A stretch of DNA of 64,000 nucleotides from Lachnospiraceae bacterium (GTDB lineage: Bacteria; Bacillota; Clostridia; Lachnospirales; Lachnospiraceae), in NCBI GenBank assembly GCA_910575105.1, contig CAJTDK010000014.1:4016-68015 (forward strand), written 5' to 3'. Position numbers and translations under genes: made by a program. Every line of letters begins with the position of its first letter. Positions within the stretch are counted from its first letter, which is position 1. Shown here piece by piece: positions 8,415-16,350 of this stretch. A model generated the notes under the pieces. The model was not told where the DNA came from. It ran no database searches and saw only the letters and a program-made list of their open reading frames with translations.

Positions 8415-9089
8415 CTAATAACCTGATGTCAAAACAAGCGGCATGATCATCAGCAATACATACGAAGCCAGACGGAACCATTTCACCGCATCCGGAATCT
8501 CTCTGGCCATTTTCTTAGAAAGCACCCCCGTCACTAACACCAGCAGCAAAACAGGACTTACCATACTGGAAATACTGAATACAATCCCCACTATTCCTGC
8601 CATAGAAACCGAAAGTGTAAAACTATAACCTATCATCATCAAAAGCGGCGCACACGGTGTCATCCCATATGTAAACCCTGCCATCAGCATAGGGATCGCT
8701 CCTACTTTTCCATCATACCTCCCACACTCTCTGCAGCTTTCGCACTTTTTTTGCTTTTTTCGCTCAAATCCCCACCGAATGACCATCACCATACCGATTA
8801 TACTCATCGCCGCCTGAGACAATAAACGCAGATTAAAAGAGCCGACATAACCGCTTTCCTCAATAAACTGTCTGCTGATCAGTGCAGAAATCATGCATAG
8901 AGAAGATACACTAAGCATTTTTCCAATGAAAAAACTGAGAAATGATAAAACGCCCTTTTTTACTCCGTTAGAATGAGACACCACATAGATAGAGAGAAAG
9001 GAACTGATTATCGGACTACAGCAAGTTCCACATCCAAGGCCGACTGAAACAGCAGCTGTAAGAGCTGGAAGAATCATAGAAACACTCAT
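8415..9089 (-). CDS. CcdA / TauE-SafE-like membrane protein with Cys motifs
   Basis: This 224-residue protein has about six membrane segments. GLGCGTCCSPIISSFLSIYV at the N-terminus and GMTPCAPLLMMIGYSF in the second half form a two-fold Cys-Pro pattern that resembles CcdA/DsbD-type thiol-electron carriers and the TauE/SafE group. A soluble loop in the middle adds ESCRECG. The paired Cys-Pro motifs fit transfer of reducing equivalents across the membrane, but transport of a small anion cannot be excluded. Its start overlaps the activase stop by 4 bases (ATGA), so it is co-translated with the reductase system of operon B. Confidence 0.7.
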   Translation of the reverse strand: MSVSMILPALTAAVSVGLGCGTCCSPIISSFLSIYVVSHSNGVKKGVLSFLSFFIGKMLSVSSLCMISALISRQFIEESGYVGSFNLRLLSQAAMSIIGMVMVIRWGFERKKQKKCESCRECGRYDGKVGAIPMLMAGFTYGMTPCAPLLMMIGYSFTLSVSMAGIVGIVFSISSMVSPVLLLVLVTGVLSKKMAREIPDAVKWFRLASYVLLMIMPLVLTSGY

Positions 9090-9877
9090 ACGCCACCTCT
9101 CTCACTTGCAATCAACGCCGCACCGATTGCACCGTTGAACTGTGGATATTGTGCAATATACACATCTTTCATCATCTCTTCCTCAAACGCTTTATGAATA
9201 CCAATATTCAATGCGCCGCCTCCGGTCATCAGGATATCGCCGCCTTTTTCAGATTTTTTCATCATTTTTATAATCCTTTTTGCCATAGACAGATGCATTC
9301 CAGCCAGGATATCCCTCCTGTCGAATTTTCTTGCCACCAACGAGATCACCTCTGACTGTGCAAATACCACACAAGTGCTATTGATATCACATGGCGCATT
9401 GCTTTCCAACGAAAGAGGCCCCACTTGATCAATGGTAGTCTCTAAAATCTGTGCAATAACTTCCATAAACTTTCCTGTACCAGCAGCACACTTATCATTC
9501 ATCGTAAAATTTTTGACATTATAATTTGCATCAAGATAAATGATTTTACTGTCCTGACCGCCAATATCAATTACCATACCCGGACGATATTCTGTCGGCG
9601 CTGTCACCCTTACTCCATAGGCGTGAGCGGTAATCTCTGAAATATCATCATCGGCTACGTCTAGAATCTTACGGCTGTATCCTGTTGCCATAATATATCC
9701 AATATCACTGGGGCTGATCTGGTTTTGCTTACACAACTCTTCTACAATTTTTTTCGCAGCGGTATTATTATCAATTCCTGTAGAACATACCATGGTGCTT
9801 GTCACTGCTCCCTTTCTTAAAAGAGCCGCTTTTAGATAAGTGGAACCGCCGTCCAGCCCCAAATAATATTTGACCAT
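9086..9877 (-). CDS. ATP-dependent activase of the HgdC/BadF/YjiL family
   Basis: This 263-residue ASKHA-fold ATPase feeds low-potential electrons to a 2-hydroxyacyl-CoA dehydratase or double-cubane-type reductase by coupling ATP hydrolysis to one-electron transfer. The nucleotide motifs are complete: YLGLDGGSTYLKAALL (phosphate 1), VIDIGGQDSKIIYLD (phosphate 2) and MTGGGALNIGIHKAF (adenosine). Cys130 in NDKCAAGTGKF and Cys169 in STCVVFAQSE match the two Cys that hold the [4Fe-4S] cluster between the two subunits of HgdC homodimers. It sits 5 bp after the reductase gene, its expected partner. It is a cytosolic and probably oxygen-sensitive protein. Confidence 0.93.
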   Translation of the reverse strand: MVKYYLGLDGGSTYLKAALLRKGAVTSTMVCSTGIDNNTAAKKIVEELCKQNQISPSDIGYIMATGYSRKILDVADDDISEITAHAYGVRVTAPTEYRPGMVIDIGGQDSKIIYLDANYNVKNFTMNDKCAAGTGKFMEVIAQILETTIDQVGPLSLESNAPCDINSTCVVFAQSEVISLVARKFDRRDILAGMHLSMAKRIIKMMKKSEKGGDILMTGGGALNIGIHKAFEEEMMKDVYIAQYPQFNGAIGAALIASERGGV

Positions 9878-9882
9878 ATCTG

Positions 9883-11184
9883 TTATCTCCTTCCTTTTTT
9901 ATGTTTTGCATATTCCTTCAGCTTGATCAGCTCAATGAATGCCTCAATACGAATCCGAAGCTGTTCCACATCTTCTTCGTTATAATCGCTCTCAACACGG
10001 ATAATTGGAATATCCATTTTACCAAATTCTTCTTCCATAATCTGGTATTCATAATCATAAACCAGACATCCCCGGAGTACGTGGTAGACGATTCCCTGAA
10101 CCTTATGTTCCCTGACCATCTGCTTAATCCGATAGATTCGCTGGCTGTTATCCACAAATACCGGGCAGGTGCAGGGTTTAGTATAACGCGAAGCAAACGC
10201 CCTCATCATTCCGTCAAAGCCCGGATCAATGACCGACACCGGATCATACAGTCCTCTCTCACCCATACAGGTTTCATCCGCTGCAAGAATACCGCCCATC
10301 TCTTCAATCAAAAGTGGTATCTTAATATTCGGAAATGCGATAGGCGAGCCGGTTACCAGAATTCGTGGCTGCTTTGCTTTCCCCACAAACTGCTGCTTTT
10401 GTAATCGCGATTCCATCTCAAGGTTCAGCCTGTGCATACACGTTGTCCAGCGCTCCGCCGGCATATAGGAATAAGCGTTCATCACTGCCATTACATGCGT
10501 ACCTTGCACAAGAGCCGGATCATGCTTTCGGTATTTTAAAAACCTCGACATCTCATACTGTGCCTTCCCCACTATACAGATGCCTTCCGCCAGAGACCGG
10601 GCCGTGATTTTCTCACCAGTCTCTTCTTCCAGTATCGGCACCAGGCGGTAGAGCTCCCGCAGAAATATTTCTATATCAGCGTCTTCTCTTTTTAACGGCG
10701 GCACATGCACAGGCACGATATTTTTAACGGTTTCCAATGCGCCTGCCAGCTTCTTTTTACAATCACAGGTAACAGGCGCCACAATAAGGGAACACTGGTC
10801 AAATGCCGGTAACGCCTGTATCTGCCCGAACCCCATCACCGCCTTTACTAATGGGCAGGCATCTCTTGGAATATAGTCATCCCCGATAGAATAGGCGGTA
10901 TAACTGCCAGAACACAGACGGACAGGTCTTGCTTTTGCCGCGTAGATAAGCTCCGACGGAACCATAACGCAAAGGGTTCCGATACTTTTTTTATATTTTG
11001 ACTCTCCCTCAGATAAATCCTTCAACTCTATATAAACATCCTCAAGTGCGTCAAAAAAAGGGTTGGTAGCGTCTGGCAGTCCGGGAAGCGCCTTGGCACG
11101 ATTCAGGTAAGATCTGGCAACTCTTGTAGATTTTTTTATAAACAGTTCACGTTGTCTCTCATTTGTATGTATGCGTCCAGCCAT
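9883..11184 (-). CDS. Double-cubane-type reductase / 2-hydroxyacyl-CoA dehydratase-like subunit (YjiM-like)
   Basis: This 433-residue protein belongs to the HgdB/BcrB superfamily, nearest by motif to the YjiM/double-cubane branch. Candidate cluster ligands are Cys91 (RLCSGS), Cys110 (PRDACP), Cys140 and Cys142 (VTCDCKKKL), Cys306 (ETCMGER), Cys338 and Cys340 (KPCTCP) and Cys373 (LRGCLVYDYE). The CDCKKK block corresponds to the CDGKKK of YjiM-type proteins. Such proteins receive electrons from the neighbouring activase and reduce small molecules or dehydrate CoA thioesters; no CoA-substrate partner genes are present here. Which Cys actually bind metal is inferred by position. It lies 3 bp after the polyferredoxin gene in operon B. 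Confidence 0.87.
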   Translation of the reverse strand: MAGRIHTNERQRELFIKKSTRVARSYLNRAKALPGLPDATNPFFDALEDVYIELKDLSEGESKYKKSIGTLCVMVPSELIYAAKARPVRLCSGSYTAYSIGDDYIPRDACPLVKAVMGFGQIQALPAFDQCSLIVAPVTCDCKKKLAGALETVKNIVPVHVPPLKREDADIEIFLRELYRLVPILEEETGEKITARSLAEGICIVGKAQYEMSRFLKYRKHDPALVQGTHVMAVMNAYSYMPAERWTTCMHRLNLEMESRLQKQQFVGKAKQPRILVTGSPIAFPNIKIPLLIEEMGGILAADETCMGERGLYDPVSVIDPGFDGMMRAFASRYTKPCTCPVFVDNSQRIYRIKQMVREHKVQGIVYHVLRGCLVYDYEYQIMEEEFGKMDIPIIRVESDYNEEDVEQLRIRIEAFIELIKLKEYAKHKKGRR

Positions 11185-11187
11185 ATC

Positions 11188-12993
11188 TCAGTCCTCCCTT
11201 TCCCCTATTTCAGCGGTACCATTCTCTGTTGCGGCGTACCCTGACAAGAAGGTCTGTCTTGAGGATTGAAAAACAGTCTTCCCACACAACGTCATAGACA
11301 GCGCATGATCCTCCGGACATTTATGTATACACTCCCCACACATCAGACAGTCAACCGTCTGCACATGCTCCTCTTCTCTTTCTGTATAGATACTTTTAAT
11401 CCGCATAGGGCAAGCATGATAACAAGCGCCGCATTCCGTACAAGCGGTGCAATCCTTCTTGAGCTGAAATAAATTAAAGCGTTTAAACAGCCCCATCAAG
11501 TAGCCCATCGGGCAGATGATACACCAAAACCGTTTGATAAAAAAACTTCCGATCAGCATTACCACCGCAAAAAAACCGCCAAGATAAAGATTCGTCCAAT
11601 ATCCTCCCTGCGCCGTTGTAAATCCCTTTAACGGACATATATCACAAAAATCTCCGCCTGTGAAAGCAAATCCCAGAAATAAAATGATCCACACCCATTT
11701 CACCGGCTGCAAGAGCCGATTGAGCTTGTCTGTAACGACAATCGGACGGATATGAAGAAGCTGCCTGAGCTTATCCATCAGATCCTGAATGAGTCCTGCC
11801 GGGCACAGGAAACCGCAGAGAATGCGCCCCAGAAAAATAAAGCAAAAAAGTGTAGTTGCAAGGAACATCACACCATATACCATATTCCGGACAGGAAAAT
11901 CATCCCCAAAACGATGGAAGAGAGAAGGCAAATGTGCCAGATAATAGCAGGGCACTTCTGCGACCTGATCCAGATTGAACGGGCAGCTGAATACCGGAAT
12001 GGAAATCTCGTTAAGAACCTGTCCCTGATGGATCAGTTTTCCCCCATAGGTCCACAAAAACATTCCTGTAAACAGGCAAAGCCAGCGAATAAAAAGAAAC
12101 TTTGAGTTTGTCTTCTGTTTCCATGTTCCTGAGTAAATGCCTACACGTTCTCTTGAGTAAACCGCATAAGCCGGATCCTTTTTTGCCAACTGGTTCCGTA
12201 TCAGACAGACGGCTATCATTCCAATCCCTGCCAATAAAAATATGATCAGCAAAGGAATATGCGCCGCAAAAAAATGTTCCGTAAAATATGGGTAATCCTC
12301 CAATGCATAGTGCATACGGTAAACGGTATCTGAATCCGGGGAATAAGATGCTGTAAATCCTTCCCGGATCTCCCTGTTCGCAAGCCCCCGGATCCATCCA
12401 TGCTCATCCGTCCGATAAACTTCCTTATCCCCGCTGTGGGATGTGACAAGAATCTCTGCATCTGTAAGAATCTCATTTTCATAATAGACCATGATATATT
12501 TTCGTTCAGCAAATACAAGTTCAAAGGGAATGTCCGGTTCCCCAAACTTTTGGGGCGCCGGATTAAATGCATTCGGTCCCAAGTCCGCACGGGCATAATC
12601 ATAAACAGTTTCCGGCGCTCCGTCCCCATCCATATCCTGCTCTGTTACAGGAAGAGCCGCGATGAAATATCCCAGAGAATCCCTTCGTATCGGATCTTCA
12701 TTTCCCTGAACAGTATAGCTCTCTCCAGTCTGCGAAAGTGCATAAACCGTCATATCTTCTGCACGTATTCCAGAATCCAGCCCATATTGCAGCAGGCGTC
12801 CAGACTGTCCATACGAAAACCAGACATTAGTCTCTACTGATGGAGGCTTTGCCCCTTTTGCCCCAGAATACTCATAATCAGAAGCTTCCATATGAAAATC
12901 ATAGAGAACAAAACTTTTTGCAAAAAAAGCTGATACCATCAAAAATGTACAGACAGCGCATACGATTACCACCCCTGTTTTTCTTACTTTCAT
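11188..12993 (-). CDS. Membrane polyferredoxin (NosR/NapH-like) with an unusual extracytoplasmic domain
   Basis: This 601-residue membrane electron-transfer protein starts with a TM segment (about 8-28). An extracytoplasmic domain of roughly 215 residues follows, including a carboxypeptidase-regulatory-like strand pattern (ILTDAEILVTSHSGDKEV, TDEHGWIRG). A second TM lies near 247-267, and a NosR/NapH-type bundle carries GRILCGFLCPAG, GDFCDICPLKG and FWCIICPMG. A cytosolic double ferredoxin closes the protein: CTACTECGACYHACP and CLMCGECIHKCP. Where NosR has an FMN-binding domain, no flavinylation motif (S/T-G-A-T) is seen. It overlaps the upstream gene by 4 bases and probably moves electrons between the membrane and the activase/reductase; the direction is unknown. 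Confidence 0.85.
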   Translation of the reverse strand: MKVRKTGVVIVCAVCTFLMVSAFFAKSFVLYDFHMEASDYEYSGAKGAKPPSVETNVWFSYGQSGRLLQYGLDSGIRAEDMTVYALSQTGESYTVQGNEDPIRRDSLGYFIAALPVTEQDMDGDGAPETVYDYARADLGPNAFNPAPQKFGEPDIPFELVFAERKYIMVYYENEILTDAEILVTSHSGDKEVYRTDEHGWIRGLANREIREGFTASYSPDSDTVYRMHYALEDYPYFTEHFFAAHIPLLIIFLLAGIGMIAVCLIRNQLAKKDPAYAVYSRERVGIYSGTWKQKTNSKFLFIRWLCLFTGMFLWTYGGKLIHQGQVLNEISIPVFSCPFNLDQVAEVPCYYLAHLPSLFHRFGDDFPVRNMVYGVMFLATTLFCFIFLGRILCGFLCPAGLIQDLMDKLRQLLHIRPIVVTDKLNRLLQPVKWVWIILFLGFAFTGGDFCDICPLKGFTTAQGGYWTNLYLGGFFAVVMLIGSFFIKRFWCIICPMGYLMGLFKRFNLFQLKKDCTACTECGACYHACPMRIKSIYTEREEEHVQTVDCLMCGECIHKCPEDHALSMTLCGKTVFQSSRQTFLSGYAATENGTAEIGERED

Positions 12994-14201
12994 ACCGCAA
13001 GCTCTCCTTTACTGTATCTCCTCTGGTTCAGAACCTCTGAAAATGCCTCCAGACGTATCCGCAGCTGTTCAACGTCCTGATAATTATAGTCCGTTTCCAA
13101 CCGGAACACCGGAACATTTATCATTTCAAACAAATTCTCAAAACGCTCCAGCTCAAAATCATATTCAATCTGCCCTTTCAGCACATGATAGACAACTCCA
13201 TCTATGGCATTTTCGGATACAACTCTCATCACCTGCTTATAAAAGGAGTCATTTTTTACATATGCCGGAGACGTATCATTAAAATAGTAATTTGTTTCCT
13301 CCCCTCTTTCCTGCCATATACCACTTTGCATTTTCAGCGTAGTATAATCCGTCTGGACACTAATTGTAAGCCCTGCATCCTCTATTAAAAACGGAATCTT
13401 GTAATTCGGAAAATAAACCGGCGAACCCAAAAGCAAGACTTTGCTTCTTACGCCCACTCTATATTTGTACTTACGTTCCCGCCGGATTTTCTCTGTCAAT
13501 CTTTTTAAATGATTACTCCATTCTGAGAGATCATCTGCACAATAATAACTGTTCAGCACAAACATCCGGCAGGTTCCCTCTATCATCCCTTCGCAGACTT
13601 CAAGAAACTCCCTGATTCGCCTCTTAGCATACCTGATTTCCTTTTCGGCTTTTTGTATTGCCCGTTTTGTAATCGGCTTTTTCAGATGAAAGGCAAGTGC
13701 AGACCGGCAGGCTTCGTATTGGCGATTCCATTCCATAATAGAATCTGCATCTTTTAACGGCGGAAAATGAAAAGTCTGTACCTTATGCCCCGTTGATTTC
13801 AAAATATATGCCAACTTCCTTGAGCTGTCGTTGACTAACGTTATCAGTATTAAGGCATTTTTCCCCAGACCGGATTTTATATATCCAAGACTTGATCTGC
13901 TGACAGGGTCCGTATCTCTTGGAACCAGATCATCTGCCCACATAGAACTTTCCCTGCTTCCTCCAAGAATCCAGTATGGCATTTTCCCCGCTGCAACAAT
14001 CAGTTCTTCCGGAAATCCTGAGCCAAGTACAATGATTTTGGGTATTGCATTTCTGGAAACAGACAAATAATGATTGCTGACAATTTTCTCAAAATACCTA
14101 TATTCCTGGTAATATGGCATCTTTTCTGCAACTCTCTGTAACGCATTTGTTATTTCTTTCTCATAATTACTTGATTTCATCTCATTCGTAAAATCGGACA
14201 T
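12990..14201 (-). CDS. Cysteine-less paralogue of the double-cubane-type reductase
   Basis: This 403-residue protein aligns along its length with the reductase at 9883: PRDTDPVSRSSLGY vs PRDACPLVKAVMGF, GSPVYFPNYKIPFLIE vs GSPIAFPNIKIPLLIE, and VVYHVLKGQIEYDFE vs IVYHVLRGCLVYDYE. All eight candidate ligand Cys of the partner are replaced, in order, by Leu79, Asp98, Asn124, Ser126, Asp285, Asp309, Ser311 and Gln344. Its own four Cys lie in the central helical region. The fold is therefore kept while cluster binding is lost, which fits a structural or substrate-binding subunit of a heterodimer. It is the first gene of operon B, with GGAGG 9 nt before the ATG. Confidence 0.85.
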   Translation of the reverse strand: MSDFTNEMKSSNYEKEITNALQRVAEKMPYYQEYRYFEKIVSNHYLSVSRNAIPKIIVLGSGFPEELIVAAGKMPYWILGGSRESSMWADDLVPRDTDPVSRSSLGYIKSGLGKNALILITLVNDSSRKLAYILKSTGHKVQTFHFPPLKDADSIMEWNRQYEACRSALAFHLKKPITKRAIQKAEKEIRYAKRRIREFLEVCEGMIEGTCRMFVLNSYYCADDLSEWSNHLKRLTEKIRRERKYKYRVGVRSKVLLLGSPVYFPNYKIPFLIEDAGLTISVQTDYTTLKMQSGIWQERGEETNYYFNDTSPAYVKNDSFYKQVMRVVSENAIDGVVYHVLKGQIEYDFELERFENLFEMINVPVFRLETDYNYQDVEQLRIRLEAFSEVLNQRRYSKGELAV

Positions 14202-14224
14202 ATAAAACCACCTCCGTTGCTGAC

Positions 14225-14296
14225 ATTATAAATTCCTTGGTTCAAAATATCAAATACATATATTGAATCTGTATCTATACTTGAAAAGTATGGATT
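14225..14296. promoter_or_regulatory. Divergent promoter region and LysR operator of operon B
   Basis: Minus strand: -35 TTGATA (14248-14253), 17 bp, -10 TATAAT (14225-14230), 24 bp before the start at 14201. The inverted repeat ATACTTGAAAAGTAT (14277-14291) is centred near -65 of that promoter. Plus strand: TTGAAA (14281-14286) inside the repeat, 17 bp and TATAAT (14304-14309) form the promoter of the LysR gene. One site can thus activate operon B and repress its own regulator. Confidence 0.87.
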
Positions 14297-14363
14297 TTGC
14301 TGTTATAATAAAATATCATAAAAATTTATGAATGTATTCTGTTCTTTGCAAAGGAGGAACCCT

Positions 14364-15251
14364 ATGGATATTCGGGTGTTACAGTATTTTCTCGCAGTCG
14401 CAAGAGAGGAAAGCATAACAAAGGCCGCAGAGACGCTTCGCATGACTCAACCGCCCCTTTCCAGACAATTAAAGGACCTGGAAGAAGAATTAGGAAAACA
14501 ACTGCTCATCCGCGGAAGTAAAAAAGTCACATTAACAGAGGATGGAATGCTGCTTCGAAAACGTGCGGAAGAATTAGTTGACCTGATGGAAAAGACAAAA
14601 GCTGAATTAAGCTCTTCCAATGAGAGCATTAATGGAGATATCTATATTGGATGCGGAGAAACTGAAGGTATTTCTTTTCTGGCACAGACCGCCCATAATT
14701 TACAGAAAAAACATCCCCTGATCCATTACCATATTTATAGCGGAGATGCAGAACGCGTCATGGAAAGACTGGATAAAGGCCTGATTGATTTCGGACTTTT
14801 AGTCGGACCAACAGATATCACCAAATATGACTATATCCGGCTTCCGGTAAAAGACACATGGGGCGTATTAATGCGTAACGACAGTTTATTGGCAGAAAAA
14901 GAAATGATCAGAGCAGAAGACCTGTGGGATAAACCGTTGATCTTATCGCACCAGAGTTCTATAAACAATGAAATGTTTTCTTGGCTAAGGGCTGATATTT
15001 CTAAGTTGAATATTGTGGCTACTTATGACCTTATCTATAATGCAGCGCAGTTTGTAAAAAAAGGATTGGGATATGTCATAGCATTGGATAAGCTCATCAA
15101 TACCACCGGAGACAGCAACCTATGCTTCAAACCACTCTTTCCGGAATTAGAAGCGGAACTCTGTATTGTTTGGAAAAAGTACCAGATTCTCTCAAGAGCT
15201 TCTAACATGTTTCTGAAACAGTTACAAAAAGAATTAAATCCTCCTGCTTGA
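14364..15251 (+). CDS. LysR-type transcriptional regulator, divergent to operon B
   Basis: This 295-residue LysR protein has an N-terminal winged helix-turn-helix (about residues 3-60; LQYFLAVAREESITKAAETL, then QPPLSRQLKDLEEELGKQLL) and a periplasmic-binding-like effector domain from about residue 88 (GDIYIGCGETEGISFLAQ). The start is ATG 14364 after AAAGGAGG at 6 nt; an in-frame ATG at 14328 has no ribosome site. It is divergent to operon B and its own -35 lies in the shared operator, so autoregulation is likely. The matching operator at 6318-6389 extends its inferred regulon to operon A. The effector is unknown. Confidence 0.92.
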   Translation: MDIRVLQYFLAVAREESITKAAETLRMTQPPLSRQLKDLEEELGKQLLIRGSKKVTLTEDGMLLRKRAEELVDLMEKTKAELSSSNESINGDIYIGCGETEGISFLAQTAHNLQKKHPLIHYHIYSGDAERVMERLDKGLIDFGLLVGPTDITKYDYIRLPVKDTWGVLMRNDSLLAEKEMIRAEDLWDKPLILSHQSSINNEMFSWLRADISKLNIVATYDLIYNAAQFVKKGLGYVIALDKLINTTGDSNLCFKPLFPELEAELCIVWKKYQILSRASNMFLKQLQKELNPPA

Positions 15252-15276
15252 TAAGCCTTGTATTTTCTATTTTAAA

Positions 15277-15314
15277 AATCTGGCAGATTTGTATATTTCC
15301 AAAGCTGCCAGATT
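15277..15314 (+). terminator. Hairpin after the LysR gene
   Basis: AATCTGGCAG (15277-15286) pairs perfectly with CTGCCAGATT (15305-15314) across an 18-nt loop, 25 bp after the LysR stop. There is no T-run after it, so termination is uncertain. The right arm runs into the start of the TetR remnant. Confidence 0.4.
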
Positions 15315-15552
15315 ATGCAACCCAAAACCGCTTACATCCATCAAAATCAAAGACATACTTTCTAAAACCAAAGTAAGCAGACAGACTTTTTATAATCACT
15401 TCCGTGATAAAAACGAAACAGCCTCCTTTGAAAGATTTTGTCAATCTGGCAACACAACTGATCTGTTACGGCGCCGCAGGCTATCGAGATGCAAAATAGA
15501 CAGTAAATCAGTTCACAAAACTGAAAAATACAGGAAGCAAAAAACTCTGTAA
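15289..15552 (+). pseudogene. TetR-family regulator remnant
   Basis: A stretch of about 30 codons encodes a typical TetR helix-turn-helix (LTSIKIKDILSKTKVSRQTF, then YNHFRDKNE). Immediately after it the sequence becomes Arg/Lys-rich and no ligand-binding domain follows. No ATG with a ribosome site precedes it. An intact TetR protein would be about 190 residues, so this is a decayed fragment. It suggests that a regulator gene stood at this boundary and was lost when the flavodoxin genes and the LysR locus were joined. Confidence 0.65.
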
Positions 15553-15583
15553 CCAGACAAAAAACGGATACAGAGTTTTATTT
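15541..15583. terminator. Bidirectional terminator
   Basis: AAAACTCTGTA (15541-15551) pairs with TACAGAGTTTT (15569-15579), with an A/T-rich run on both sides. It sits between the plus-strand LysR/TetR-remnant side and the stop of the minus-strand flavodoxin gene at 15592, and can serve both directions. Confidence 0.7.
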
Positions 15584-15591
15584 TCAATTTA

Positions 15592-16311
15592 TCAATAGCC
15601 AAGCCTTTCCAGCCACTCATTCACTTCTGGTTTTGCATCCGAAACATCCCTTTCACTGATGGTGAATCCATCTGTAATCACAAGCGCATCCGGCTCAAGT
15701 TCCTGAATCGTCTCAATCGTACCGGAAAAACGGCTTCCGTTATGGACATTAAAAGGAACGATTGTTTTTCCCGAAAAATCATATTCATCAAAAAAACTAT
15801 ACAAAACCTGCGGCATGTCTCCCCACCAGTTTGGGAATCCCACAAAAACCGTATTATAGCTGTCAAAATTCTCCACCTGTGAAGTGAGCGCGGGCCTCTT
15901 ATCCTCCTCCTGTTCTTCGGCTGCGTATTCAATCAGTTCACCGCCGTCTGCCGGGTAAACTACATCCGTCCGTATGGAGAATAAATCTCCTCCTGTATTT
16001 TCCTGTATCATCTCCGCAATGGCCTGAAGCCTTCCTTTTGCCTCTCCGTCTATCATCGAATAACTGGCTGAAGCTTCTGCATCCACGCCGCTGTTATCCA
16101 CCGCGGTAAAATAAGCAATCAAAATATTACCGTCTTCTATACCAATATTTCCCGCCGACTGACCTGAGCCTTCCGTACTATCAGCTTCATTCCCCGCAGC
16201 GCTTCCCTGATTCCCGGACTGCAGCGCCTCATCCGAGGAGCCGCATGCAGCCGCTGATAACGCAAATGCTGCCGCCGCGCAAAACGCTGCAATCTGTCTT
16301 CTATACTTCAT
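15592..16311 (-). CDS. Lipoprotein flavodoxin, extended-loop subgroup
   Basis: This 239-residue protein has a signal peptide with a lipobox ending at Cys23 (ALSAAAC), an acidic Gly/Ser linker and a flavodoxin domain from about residue 62 (NILIAYFTAVDNSG). The usual SxTGxT phosphate loop is replaced by a longer segment containing SGVDAEASASYSMIDGEA, as in the paralogue at 24450. GFPNWWGDMPQ and PFNVHNGSRFSGTI give the other flavin loops. Whether the altered loop still binds FMN is uncertain. It follows the flavodoxin at 16351 by 39 bp and shares its LysR-controlled promoter. Other members of this flavodoxin_4-like group are annotated only as flavodoxins. Confidence 0.85.
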   Translation of the reverse strand: MKYRRQIAAFCAAAAFALSAAACGSSDEALQSGNQGSAAGNEADSTEGSGQSAGNIGIEDGNILIAYFTAVDNSGVDAEASASYSMIDGEAKGRLQAIAEMIQENTGGDLFSIRTDVVYPADGGELIEYAAEEQEEDKRPALTSQVENFDSYNTVFVGFPNWWGDMPQVLYSFFDEYDFSGKTIVPFNVHNGSRFSGTIETIQELEPDALVITDGFTISERDVSDAKPEVNEWLERLGY

Positions 16312-16350
16312 ATAATAAATGCTCCCTTACCAGAATTACTGTCGTTCACA

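Noticed and set aside
11188-12993. The polyferredoxin as the target of the ApbE-like enzyme
   Set aside because: No S/T-G-A-T flavinylation motif or FMN_bind domain was found in its extracytoplasmic part.
9883-14201. Ordinary 2-hydroxyacyl-CoA dehydratase for amino acid fermentation
   Set aside because: No CoA transferase, 2-hydroxyacid dehydrogenase or electron-transfer flavoprotein genes are nearby, one subunit lacks all candidate cluster Cys, and the Cys-rich subunit is YjiM-like.
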